NCBI RefSeq assembly: GCF_051020975.1
Contig: NC_135038.1
Location: forward strand, 928,001-992,000
From: Osmia lignaria lignaria
Lineage: Eukaryota > Arthropoda > Insecta > Hymenoptera > Megachilidae
DNA: 64,000 nucleotides
Direction: 5' to 3'
Part shown: in pieces, positions 11,501-26,700 of the stretch
Layout of the letters: every line of letters begins with the position of its first letter
Position numbering within the stretch: the stretch's first letter is position 1
Program-made: the position numbers and the translations under genes
The notes under the pieces: generated by a model
What the model saw: the letters and a program-made list of their open reading frames with translations, nothing else
What the model was told of the DNA's origin: nothing
The model's database searches: none

Positions 11501-13929
11501 TGGTACTAATGATATGGTTATTATATGTACATATCTGTGGGAATGAATCAGTATGTTACGTTATATCGAATGTAGATGTAGTGCTAATGATATTGTTATT
11601 AACGGTGCATTGGTCTGTGGGAATGAATCAGTATATTACATTATATCGAATGTAGATATAGTGCTAATGATATTGTTATTAAATGTACATTTATCTGTGG
11701 GAATGAATCAGTATATTACATTATATCTAATGTAGAAATAGTGCTAATGATATTGCTATTAAAGGTGCATTGATCTGTGGGAATCCATCAGTATATTACA
11801 TTATATCGAATGTAGATACAGTGCTAATGACATTGTTATTTAAGGTGCACTGATCTGTGGGTAATAATCAGGATATTACATTATATCTAATGTAGAATTG
11901 GTAATAATGATATTGTTATTAATTGTACATTACATAGGTAATGTAGATGTACTACTAATGATATTGCTATTTGATGTACATTGATCTGTGACAATGAATT
12001 TGTATATGACATTATACCTAATGTAGATATAGTAATAATGATATTGTTATTAATTGTACATTACGTATGTAACGTAGATATACTACCAACTGATATTGTT
12101 ATTAAATGTACATTGATCAGTGGGAATGAATCTGTATATGAAATTATATCTAATGTAGATATAGTAATAATGATATTGTTATTAAATGTACATTGATCTG
12201 TGGGAATGAATCAGTATATTACATTATATCGAATGTAGGTATGGTACTAATGATATGGTTATTATATGTACATATCTGTGGGAATGAATCAGTATATTAC
12301 GTTATATCGAATGTAGATATAGTGCTAATGATATTGTTATTAAAGGTGCATTGGTCTGTGGGAATGAATCAGTATATTACATTATATAGAATGTAGATAT
12401 AGTGCTAATGATATTGATATTAAAGGCACATTGATCTGTGGGAATGAATCAGTATATTACATTATATCTAATGTAGATATGGTACTAATGATATGGTTAT
12501 TAAATGTACGTTGATCTGTGGGAATGAATCAGTATATTACATTATATCTAATGTAGATATGGTAATAATGATATTGTTATTAATTGTACATTACGTATGT
12601 AACGTAGATATACCACTAATGATATTGTTATTAAATGTACATTGATCAGTGGGAATGAATCTGTATATGAAATTATATCTAACGTAGATATAGTAATAAT
12701 GATATGGTTATGAAATGTACATTGATCTGTGGGAATGAATCAGTATATTACATTATATCGAATGTAGATTTAGTACTAATGATATTGTTATTAAATGCAC
12801 ATTGATCTTTGGGGATCAGTCAGTATATTACATTATATCTAATGTAGATATGGTGATAATAATATTGTTATTAATTGTACATTACGTATGTAATGTAGAT
12901 ATACTACTAATGATGTTGTTATTAAATGTACATCGATCAGTGGGAATGAATCTGTATATGAAATTATATCTAACGTAGATATAGTAATAATGATATTGTT
13001 ATTAAATGTACATTGATCTGTGGGAATGAATCAGTATAATACATTATATCGAATGTAGATATAGTGCTAATGATATTGTTATTAAAGGTACATTGATCTC
13101 TGGGTAATAATCAGGATATTACATTATATCTAATGTAGAATTAGTAATAATGATATTGCTATTAATTGTACATTACATATGTAATGTAGATATACTACTA
13201 ATGATATTGCTATGAACTGTACATTGATCTGTGGGAATGAATCTGCATATGACAGTATACCTAATGTAGATATAGTAATAATGATATTGTTATTAAATGT
13301 ACATTACATATGTACTGTAGATATGGTAGTAATGATATTTTTATGAAATGTACATTGATCAGTGGGAATGAATCAGTATATGAAATTATATCTAATGTAG
13401 ATATAGTAACAATGATATTGTTATTAAATGTACATTGATCTGTGGGAATGAATCAGTATATTACATTATATCGAATGTAGATATAGTGCTAATGATATTC
13501 TTATTAAAGGCACATTGATCCGTGGGAATGAATCAGTATATTACATTATATCTAATGTAGATACAGTACTAATGATATGGTTATAAAAGGTATATTGATC
13601 TGTGGGAATGAATCTGTATATGACATTATACTTAATGTAGATATAGTAATAATGATATTGTTATTAAATGTACATTACATATCTAATGTAGATATGGTAC
13701 TAATGATATGGTTATTAAATGTACATTGATCTGTGGGAATGAATCGGTATATTACATTATATCTAATGTAGATATGGTAATGATGATATTGTTATTAATT
13801 GTCCATTACGTAGATATACTACTAATGATATTGTTATTAAATGTACATTGATCTGTGGGAATGAATCAGTATATTACATTATATCGAATGTAGATATAGT
13901 GCTAATGATATTGTTATTAAAGGTGCATT

Positions 13930-16040
13930 GATCTGTGGGAATCCACCAGTATATTACATTATATCGAATGTAGATATAGTGCTAATGATATTGTTATTAA
14001 AGGTGCATTGGTCTGTGGGAACGATTCAGTATATTACATTATAGCGAATGTAGATATAGTGCTAATGATATGGCTATTAAAGGTATATTGATCTGTGGGA
14101 ATGAAGCAGTATATTACATTATATCGAATGTAGATATAGTACTAATGATATTGTCATTAAATGTACATTGATCTTTGGGGATCAACCAGTATATTACATT
14201 ATATCTAATGTAGATATGGTAATAATGATATTGTTATTAATTGTACATTACATATGTAATGTAGATATACTACTAATGATATTGCTATTAAATGTACATT
14301 GATCTGTGGGAATGAATCAGTATATTACATTATATCGAATGTAGATATAGTGCTAATGATGTTGTTATTAAAGGCACATTGGTCTGTGGGAACGATTCAG
14401 TATATTACATTATATCGAATGTAGATATAGTACTAATGATATTGTCATTAAATGTACATTGATCTGTGGGGATCAACCAGTATATTACATTATATCTAAT
14501 GTAGATATGGCAATAATGATATTGTTATTAATTGTACATTACATATGTAATGTAGATATACTACTAATGATATTGCTATTAAATGTACATTGACCTGTGG
14601 GAATGAATCTGTATATGACAGTATACCTAATGTAGCTATAGTAATAATGGTATTGTTATTAATTGTACATTACATATCTAATGTAGATATGGTACTAATA
14701 ATATGGTTATGAAATGTACATAGATCTGTGGGAATGAATCAGTATATTACATTATATCGAATGTAGATATAGTGCTAATGATATTGTTATGAAAGGTGCA
14801 TTGATCTGTGGGAATCCATCAGTATATTACATTATATCGAATGTAGATATAGTACTAATGATATTGCTATTTAATGTACATTGATCGGTGGGAATGAATC
14901 TGTATATGACATTATACCTAATGTAGATATTGTAATAATGATATTGTTATTAAATGTACATTACAGATCTAATGTAGATATGGTACTAATGATATTGTTA
15001 TTAATTGTACATTACATATGAAATGTAGATATACTACTAATGATATTGCTATTGAATGTACATTGATCAGTGGGAATGAATCAGTATATTACATTATATC
15101 GAATGTAGATATAGTGCTAATGATATTGTTATGAAAGGTGCATTGATCTGTGGGAATCCACCAGTATATTACATTATATCGAATGTAGATATAGTGCTAA
15201 TGATATTGTTATTAAAGGTGCATTGGTCTGTGGGAACGATTCAGTATATTACATTATAGCGAATGTAGATATAGTGCTAATGATATGGTTATTAAAGGTA
15301 TATTGATCTGTGGGAATGAAGCAGTATATTACATTATATCGAATGTAGATATAGTACTAATGATATTGTCATTAAATGTACATTGATCTTTGGGGATCAA
15401 CCAGTATATTACATTATATCTAATGTAGATATGGTAATAATGATATTGTTATTAATTGTACATTACATATGTAATGTAGATATACTACTAATGATATTGC
15501 TATTAAATGTACATTGATCTGTGGGAATGAATCAGTATATTTCATTATATCGAATGTAGATATAGTGCTAATGATATAGTTATTAAAGGTACATTGATCT
15601 CTGGGTAATAATCAGGATATTACATTATATCTAATGTAGAATTGGTAATAATGATATTGTTATTAATTGCACATTACATATGTAATGTAGATATACTACT
15701 AATGATATTGCTATTGAATGTACATTGATCAGTGGGAATGAATCAGTATATTACATTATATCGAATGTAGATATAGTGCTAATGATATTGTTATGAAAGG
15801 TGCATTGATCTGTGGGAATCCACCAGTATATTACATTATATCGAATGTAGATATAGTGCTAATGATATTGTTATTAAAGGTGCATTGGTCTGTGGGAACG
15901 ATTCAGTATATTACATTATAGCGAATGTAGATATAGTGCTAATGATATGGTTATTAAAGGTATATTGATCTGTGGGAATGAAGCAGTATATTACATTATA
16001 TCGAATGTAGATATAGTACTAATGATATTGTCATTAAATG
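13930..16040. repeat. Repeated block marked by the AATCCACC variant
   Basis: The rare monomer variant GGGAATCCACCAG followed by GGGAACGATTCAG and TTATAGCGAATG appears at about 13941, 15156 and 15818. The last two copies are offset by 662 bp. This marks local amplification of a multi-monomer block. Confidence 0.65.
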
Positions 16041-19000
16041 TACATTGATCTTTGGGGATCAACCAGTATATTACATTATATCCAATGTAGAATTGGTAAT
16101 AATGATATTGTTATTAATTGCACATTACATATGTAATGTAGATATACTACTAATGATATTGCTATTTAATGTACATTGATCTGTGGGAATTAATCTGTAT
16201 ATGACATTATACCTAATGTAAATATAGTAATAATGATATTGTTATTAAATGTACATTACATATCTAATGTAGATATGGTACTAATGATATGGTTATTAAA
16301 TGTACTTTGATCTGTGGGAATCCATCAGTATATTACATTATATCGAATGTAGGTATGGTACTAATGATATGGTTATTATATGTACATAGCTGTGGGAATG
16401 AATCAGCATATTACGTTATATCGAATGTAGATATAGTGCTAATGATATTGTTATTAAAGGTGCATTGATCTGTGGGAATGAATCAGTATATTCCATTATA
16501 TCGAATGTAGATATAGTGCTAATGATATTGTTATTTAAGGTGCATTGGTCTGTGGGAATGAATCAGTATATTACATTATATCGAATGTAGATATAGTACT
16601 AATGATATGGTTATTAAATGTACATTGATCTGTGGGAACGAATCAGTATATTACATTATATCGAATGTAGATATAGTGCTAATGATATTGTTATTAAAGG
16701 TGCATTGATCTGTGAGAATCCATCAGTATATTACATTATATCTAATGTAGATATGGTGATAATAATATTGTTATTAATTGTACATTACGTATGTAATGTA
16801 GATATACTACTAATGATGTTGTTATTAAATGTACATTGATCAGTGGGAATGAATCAGTATATTACATTATATCGAATGTAGATATAGTGCTAATGATATT
16901 GTTATGAAAGGTGCATTGATCTGTGGGAATCCATTAGTATATTACATTATATCGAATGTAGATATAGTACTACTGATATGGTTATTAAATATATTGATCT
17001 GTGGGAATGAATCAGTATATTACATTATATCGAATGTAGATTTAGTACTAATGATATTGTAATTAAATGTACATTGATCTGTGGGAATGAATCAGTATAT
17101 TACATTATATCGAATGTAGATATGGTACTAATGATATGGTTATTAAATGTACATTGATCTGTGGGAATGAATCAGTATATTACATTATATCGAATGTAGA
17201 TATAGTGCTAATGACATTGTTAATAAAGGCACATTGATCTGTGGGAAGGAATCTGTATACTACATTATATCGAATGTAGATATAGTGCTAATGATATTGT
17301 TATTAAACGTACATTGATCTGTGGGAATGAATCAGTATATTAGATTATATCGAATGTAGATATAGTACTACTGATATGGGTATTAAATATATTGATCTGT
17401 GGGAATGAATCAGTATATTACATTATATCGAATGTAGATATAGTACTACTGATATGGTTATTAAATATATTGATCTGTGGGAATGAATCAGTATATTACA
17501 TTATATCGAATGTAGATTTAGTACTAATGATATTGTTATTAAATGTACATTGATCTTTGGGGATCAATCAGTATATTACATTATGTCTAACGTAGATATG
17601 GTGATAATAATATTGTTATTAATTGTACATTACGTATGTAATGTAGATATGCTACTAATGATGTTGTTATTAAATGTACATTGATCGGTGGGAATGAATC
17701 AGTATATTACATTATATCGAATGTAGATATAGTGCTAATGATATTGTTATGAACGGTGCATTGATCTGTGGGAATCCATCAGTATATTACATTATATCGA
17801 ATGTAGATATAGTACTACTGATATGGTTATTAAATATATTGATCTGTGGGAATGAATCAGTATATTACATTATATCGAATGTAGATTTAGTACTAATGAT
17901 ATTGTAATTAAATGTACATTGATCTTTGGGGATCAATCAGTATATTACATTATATCGAATGTAGATATAGTGCTAATGATATTGTTATTAAAGGCACATT
18001 GATCTGTGGGAATGAACCAGTATATTACATTATATCGAATGTAGATATAGTACTAATGATGTTGTCATTAAATGTACATTGATCTTTGGGGATCAACCAG
18101 TATATTACAATATATCTAATGTAGATATAGTAATAATGATATTGTTATTAAATGTACATTGATCTGTGGGGATCAATCAGTATATTACATTATATCTCAT
18201 GTAGATATGGCAATAATGATATTGTTATTAAATGTACATTACATATCTAATGTAGATATGGCACTAATGATATGGTTATTAAATGTACATTGATCAGTGG
18301 GAATGAATCGGTATATTACATTATATCGAATGTAGATATAGTGCTGATGATATTGTTATTAAAGGTGCATTGATCTGTGGGAATCCATCAGTATATTACA
18401 TTATATCGAATGTAGGTATGGTACTAATGATATGGTTATTATATGTACATATCTGTGGGAATGAATCAGTATATTACATTATATCGAATGTAGATATAGT
18501 ACTAATGATATGGTTACTAAAGGTATATTGATCTGTGCGAATGAATCAGTATATTACATTATATCGAATGTAGATATAGTGCTAATGATATTGTTATTAA
18601 AGGTGCATTGATCTGTGGGAATCCATCAGTATATTACATTATATCGAATGTAGGTATGGTACTAATGATACGGTTATTATATGTACATATCTGTGGGAAT
18701 GAATCAGTATATTACGTTATATCGAATGTAGATATAGTGCTAATGATATTGTTATTAAAGGTGCATTGGTCTGTGGGAATGAATCAGTACATTACATTAT
18801 ATCGAATGTAGATATAGTACTAATGATATGGTTATTAAAGGTATATTGATCTGTGGGAATGAATCAGTATATTACATTATATCGAATGTAGATATAGTAC
18901 TACTGATATGGTTATTAAATATATTGATCTGTGGGAGTGAATCAGTATATTACATTATATCGAATGTAGATTTAGTACTAATGATATGGTTACTAAAGGT

Positions 19001-19599
19001 ATATTGATCTGTGCGAATGAATCAGTATATTACATTATATCGAATGTAGATATAGTGCTAATGATATTGTTATTAAAGGCACATTGTTCTGTGGGAATGA
19101 ATCAGTATATTACATTATATCGAATGTAGATTTAGTACTAATGATATTGTTATTAAGTGTACATTGATTTTTGGGAATGAATCTGTATATGACATTATAC
19201 CTAATGTAGATATAGTAATAATGATATTGTTATTAAATGTACATTACATATCTAATGTAGATATGGTACTAATGATATGGTTATTAAATGTACATTGATC
19301 TGTGGGAATGAATCAGTATATTACATTATATCGAAAGTAGATATAGAACTAATGATATGGTTATTAAGGGTACATTGATCTGTGGGAATGAATCAGTATA
19401 TTACATTATATCGGATGTAGATATAGTACTAATGATATGGTTATTAAATGTACATTGATCTGTGGGAAGGAATCTGTATACTACATTATATCGAATGTAG
19501 ATATAGTGCTAATGATATTGTTATTAAAGGTACAGTGATCTGTGGGAATGAATCAGTATATTACATTATATCGAGTGTAGATATAGTGCTAATGATATT

Positions 19600-22500
19600 G
19601 TTATTAAAGGCACATTGATCTGTGGGAATGAATCAGTATATTACATTATATCGAATGTAGATATAGTGCTAATGATATTGTTATTAAAGGCACATTGATC
19701 TGTGGGAATGAACCAGTATATTACATTATATCGAATGTAGATATAGTACTAATGATGTTGTCATTAAATGTACATTGATCTTTGGGGATCAACCAGTATA
19801 TTACAATATATCTAATGTAGATTTAGTACTAATGATATTGTTATTAAATGTACATTGATCTTTGGGGATCAATCAGTATATTACATTATATCTAATGTAG
19901 ATATGGTGATAATAATATTGTTATTAATTGTACATTACGTATGTAATGTAGATATACTACTAATGATGTTGTTATTAAATGTACATTGATCAGTGGGAAT
20001 GAATCAGTATATTACATTATATCGAATGTAGATATAGTGCTAATGATATTGTTATGAAAGGTGCATTGATCTGTGGGACTCCATCAGTATATTACATTAT
20101 ATAGAATGTAGGTATGGTACTAATGATACGGTTATTATATGTACATATCTGTGGGAATGAATCAGTATATTACGTTATATCGAATGTAGATATAGTGCTA
20201 ATGATATTGTTATTAAAGGTGCATTGGTCTGTGGGAATGAATCAGTACATTACATTATATCGAATGTAGATATAGTACTAATGATATGGTTATTAAAGGT
20301 ATATTGATCTGTGGGAATGAATCAGTATATTACATTATATCGAATGTAGATATAGTACTACTGATATGGTTATTAAATATATTGATCTGTGGGAATGAAT
20401 CAGTATATTACATTATATCGAACGTAGATTTAGTACTAATGATATTGTAATTAAATGTACATTGATCTTTGGGGTCAATCAGTATATTACATTATGTCTA
20501 ACGTAGATATGGTGATAATAATATTGTTATTAATTGTACATTACGTATGTAATGTAGATATGCTACTAATAATGTTGTTATTAAATGTACATTGATCGGT
20601 GGGAATGAATCAGTATATTACATTATATCGAATGTAGATATAGTGCTAATGATATTGTTATGAACGGTGCATTGATCTGTGGGAATCCATCAGTATATTA
20701 CATTATATCGAATGTAGATATAGTACTACTGATATGGTTATTAAATATATTGATCTGTGGGAATGAATCAGTATATTACATTATATCAAATGTAGATTTA
20801 GTACTAATGATATTGTAATTAAATGTACATTGATCTTTGGGGATCAATCAGTATATTACATTATATCTAATGTAGATATGGTGATAATAATATTGTTATT
20901 AATTGCACATTACGTATGTAATGTAGATATACTACTAATGATGTGGTTATTAAATGTACATTGATCAGTGGGAATGAATCTGTATATGAAATTATATCTA
21001 ATGTAGATATAGTAATAATGATATTGTTATTAAATGTACATTGATCTGTGGGAATGAATCAGTATATTACATTATATCGAATGTAGATATAGTACCAATG
21101 ATGTTGTCATTAAATGTACATTGATCTTTGGGGATCAACCAGTATATTACAATATATCTAATGTAGATATAGTAATAATGATCTTGTTATTAAATGTACA
21201 TTGATCTGTGGGAATGAATCAGTATATTACATTATATCGAATGTAGATATGGTACTAATGATATGGTTATTAAATGTACATTGATCTGTGGGAATGAATC
21301 AGTATATTACATTATATCTAATGGAGAAATGCTAATAATGATATTGTTATTAAATGTACATTGATCTGTGGGGATCAATCAGTATATTACATTATATCTA
21401 ATGTAGATATGGCAATAATGATATTGTTATTAATTGTACATTACGTATGTAATGTAGATATACTACTAATGATGTTGTTATTAAATGTACATTGATCAGT
21501 GGGAATGAATCAGTATATTACATTATATCGAATGTAGATATAGTGCTAATGATTTTGTTATGAAAGGTGCATTGATCTGTGGGAATCCATCAGTATATTA
21601 CATTATATCGAATGTAGGTGTGGTACTAATGATATGGTTATTATATGTACATCTCTGTGGGAATGAATCAGTATATTACGTTATATCGAATGTAGATATA
21701 GTGCTAATGATATTGTTATTAAAGGTGCATTGGTCTGTGGGAATGAATCAGTACATTACATTATATCGAATGTAGATATAGTACTAATGATATGGTTATT
21801 AAAGGTATATTGATCTGTGGGAATGAATCAGTATATTACATTGTATCGAATGTAGATATAGTACTACTGATATGGTTATTAAATATATTGATCTGTGGGA
21901 ATGAATCAGTATATTACATTATATCGAACGTAGATTTAGTACTAATGATATTGTAATTAAATGTACATTGATCTTTGGGGTCAATCAGTATATTACATTA
22001 TGTCTAACGTAGATATGGTGATAATAATATTGTTATTAATTGTACATTACGTATGTAATGTAGATATGCTACTAATGATGTTGTTATTATATGTACATTG
22101 ATCAGTGGGAATGAATCAGTATATTACATTATATCGAATGTAGATATAGTGCTAATGATATTGTTATGAACGGTGCATTGATCTGTGGGAATCCATCAGT
22201 ATATTACATTATATCGAATGTAGATATAGTACTACAGATATGGTTATTAAATATATTGATCTGTGGGAGTGAATCAGTATATTACATTGTATCGAATGTA
22301 GATTTAGTACTAATGATATTGTAATTAAATGTACATTGATCTGTGGGGATCAATCAGTATATTACATTGTATCTAATGTAGATATGGCAATAATGATATT
22401 GTTATTAATTGTACATTACATATGTAATGTAGATATACTACTAATGATATTGCTATTAAATGTACATTGATCTGTGGGAATGAATCTGTGTATGACAGTG

Positions 22501-25500
22501 TACCTAATGTAGATATAATAATAATGATATTGTTATTAAATGTACATTACTTATCTATTGTAGATAAGGTACTAAGGATATGGTTATGAAATGTACATTG
22601 ATCTGTGGGAATGAATCAGTATATTACATTATATCGAATGTAGATATAGTGCTAATGACATTATTATTAAAGGCACATTGATCTGTGGGAATGAATCAGT
22701 ATATTACGTTATATCGAATGCAGATATAGTGCTAATGATATTGTTATTAAAGGTGCATTGGTCTGTGGGAATGAATCAGTACATTACATTATATCGAATG
22801 TAGATATAGTACTAATGATATGGTTATTAAAGGTATATTGATCTGTGGGAATGAATCAGTATATTACATTATATCGAATGTAGATATAGTACTACTGATA
22901 TGGTTATTAAATATATTGATCTTTGGGAGTGAATCAGTATATTACATTATATCGAATGTAGATTTAGTACTAATGATATTGTAATTAAATGTACATTGAT
23001 CTGTGGGGATCAATCAGTATATTACATTATATCGGATGTAGATATGGTACTAATGATATGGTTATTAAATGTACATTGATCTGTGGGAATGAATCAGTAT
23101 ATTACATTATATCGAATGTAGATATAGTACTAATGATATGGTTATTAAATGTACATTGATCTGTGGGAAGGAATCTGTATACTACATTATATCGAATGTA
23201 GATATAGTGCTAATGATATTGTTATTAAAGGTACATTGATCTGTGGGAATGAATCAGTATATTACATTATATCGAGTGTAGATATAGTGCTAATGATATT
23301 GTTATTAAATGTACATTGATCTTTGGGGATCAATCAGTATATTACATTATATCTAATGTAGATATGGTGATAATAATATTGTTATTAATTGTACATTACG
23401 TATGTAATGTAGATATACTACTAATGATGTTGTTATTAAATGTATATTTATCAGTGGGAATGAATCAGTATATTACATTATATCGAATGTAGGTATAGTG
23501 CTAATGATATTGTTATGAAAGGTGCATTGATCTGTGGGAATCCATCAGTATATTACATTATATCGAATGTAGGTATGGTACTAATGATACGGTTATTATA
23601 TGTACATATCTGTGGGAATGAATCAGTATATTACGTCATATCGAATGTAGATATAGTGCTAATGATATTGTTATTAAAAGTGCATTGGTCTGTGGGAATG
23701 AATCAGTATATTACATTATATCGAATGTAGATATAGTGCTAATGATATTGTTATTAAAGGCACATTGATCTGTGGGAATGAACCAGTATATTACATTATA
23801 TCGAATGTAGATATAGTACTAATGATGTTGTCATTAAATGTACATTGATCTTTGGGGATCAACCAGTATATTACAATATATCTAATGTAGATTTAGTACT
23901 AATGATATTGTTATTAAATGTACATTGATCTTTGGGGATCAATCAGTATATTACATTATATCTAATGTAGATATGGTGATAATAATATTGTTATTAATTG
24001 TACATTACGTATGTAATGTAGATATACTACTAATGATGTTGTTATTAAATGTACATTGATCAGTGGGAATGAATCAGTATATTACATTATATCGAATGTA
24101 GATATAGTGCTAATGATATTGTTATGAAAGGTGCATTGATCTGTGGGACTCCATCAGTATATTACATTATATAGAATGTAGGTATGGTACTAATGATACG
24201 GTTATTATATGTACATATCTGTGGGAATGAATCAGTATATTACGTTATATCGAATGTAGATATAGTGCTAATGATATTGTTATTAAAGGTGCATTGGTCT
24301 GTGGGAATGAATCAGTACATTACATTATATCGAATGTAGATATAGTACTAATGATATGGTTATTAAAGGTATATTGATCTGTGGGAATGAATCAGTATAT
24401 TACATTATATCGAATGTAGATATAGTACTACTGATATGGTTATTAAATATATTGATCTGTGGGAATGAATCAGTATATTACATTATATCGAACGTAGATT
24501 TAGTACTAATGATATTGTAATTAAATGTACATTGATCTTTGGGGTCAATCAGTATATTACATTATGTCTAACGTAGATATGGTGATAATAATATTGTTAT
24601 TAATTGTACATTACGTATGTAATGTAGATATGCTACTAATGATGTTGTTATTAAATGTACATTGATCGGTGGGAATGAATCAGTATATTACATTATATCG
24701 AATGTAGATATAGTGCTAATGATATTGTTATGAACGGTGCATTGATCTGTGGGAATCCATCAGTATATTACATTATATCGAATGTAGATATAGTACTACT
24801 GATATGGTTATTAAATATATTGATCTGTGGGAATGAATCAGTATATTACATTATATCAAATGTAGATTTAGTACTAATGATATTGTAATTAAATGTACAT
24901 TGATCTTTGGGGATCAATCAGTATATTACATTATATCTAATGTAGATATGGTGATAATAATATTGTTATTAATTGCACATTACGTATGTAATGTAGATAT
25001 ACTACTAATGATGTGGTTATTAAATGTACATTGATCAGTGGGAATGAATCTGTATATGAAATTATATCTAATGTAGATATAGTAATAATGATATTGTTAT
25101 TAAATGTACATTGATCTGTGGGAATGAATCAGTATATTACATTATATCGAATGTAGATATAGTACTAATGATGTTGTCATTAAATGTACATTGATCTTTG
25201 GGGATCAACCAGTATATTACAATATATCTAATGTAGATATAGTAATAATGATCTTGTTATTAAATGTACATTGATCTGTGGGAATGAATCAGTATATTAC
25301 ATTATATCGAATGTAGATATGGTACTAATGATATGGTTATTAAATGTACATTGATCTGTGGGAATGAATCAGTATATTACATTATATCTAATGTAGAAAT
25401 GCTAATAATGATATTGTTATTAAATGTACATTGATCTGTGGGGATCAATCAGTATATTACATTATATCTAATGTAGATATGGCAATAATGATATTGTTAT

Positions 25501-26700
25501 TAATTGTACATTACGTATGTAATGTAGATATACTACTAATGATGTTGTTATTAAATGTACATTGATCAGTGGGAATGAATCAGTATATTACATTATATCG
25601 AATGTAGATATAGTGCTAATGATTTTGTTATGAAAGGTGCATTGATCTGTGGGAATCCATCAGTATATTACATTATATCGAATGTAGGTGTGGTACTAAT
25701 GATATGGTAATTATATGTACATATCTGTGGGAATGAATCAGTATATTACGTTATATCGAATGTAGATATAGTGCTAATGATATTGTTATTAAAGGTGCAT
25801 TGGTCTGTGGGAATGAATCAGTACATTACATTATATCGAATGTAGATATAGTACTAATGATATGGTTATTAAAGGTATATTGATCTGTGGGTATGAATCA
25901 GTATATTACATTGTATCGAATGTAGATATAGTACTACTGATATGGTTATTAAATATATTGATCTGTGGGAATGAATCAGTATATTACATTATATCGAACG
26001 TAGATTTAGTACTAATGATATTGTAATTAAATGTACATTGATCTTTGGGGTCAATCAGTATATTACATTATGTCTAACGTAGATATGGTGATAATAATAT
26101 TGTTATTAATTGTACATTACGTATGTAATGTAGATATGCTACTAATGATGTTGTTATTATATGTACATTGATCAGTGGGAATGAATCAGTATATTACATT
26201 ATATCGAATGTAGATATAGTGCTAATGATATTGTTATGAACGGTGCATTGATCTGTGGGAATCCATCAGTATATTACATTATATCGAATGTAGATATAGT
26301 ACTACTGATATGGTTATTAAATATATTGATCTGTGGGAGTGAATCAGTATATTACATTGTATCGAATGTAGATTTAGTACTAATGATATTGTAATTAAAT
26401 GTACATTGATCTGTGGGGATCAATCAGTATATTACATTGTATCTAATGTAGATATGGCAATAATGATATTGTTATTAATTGTACATTACATATGTAATGT
26501 AGATATACTACTAATGATATTGCTATTAAATGTACATTGATCTGTGGGAATGAATCTGTGTATGACAGTGTACCTAATGTAGATATAATAATAATGATAT
26601 TGTTATTAAATGTACATTACTTATCTATTGTAGATAAGGTACTAAGGATATGGTTATGAAATGTACATTGATCTGTGGGAATGAATCAGTATATTACATT
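19600..26700. repeat. Higher-order repeat: about 3-kb block duplicated at 4070-bp offset
   Basis: Positions about 19600-22630 recur at about 23670-26700. Private variants are shared at exactly 4070 bp, for example GGGACTCCATCAG (20078 and 24148), GATTTTGTTATG (21551 and 25621) and GGTGTGGTACTAATG. Only scattered single-base differences are seen. The copies then diverge, and a related segment (about 22640-22960) reappears at about 27050-27370 with a 4412-bp offset, showing a later insertion of about 340 bp. Confidence 0.8.
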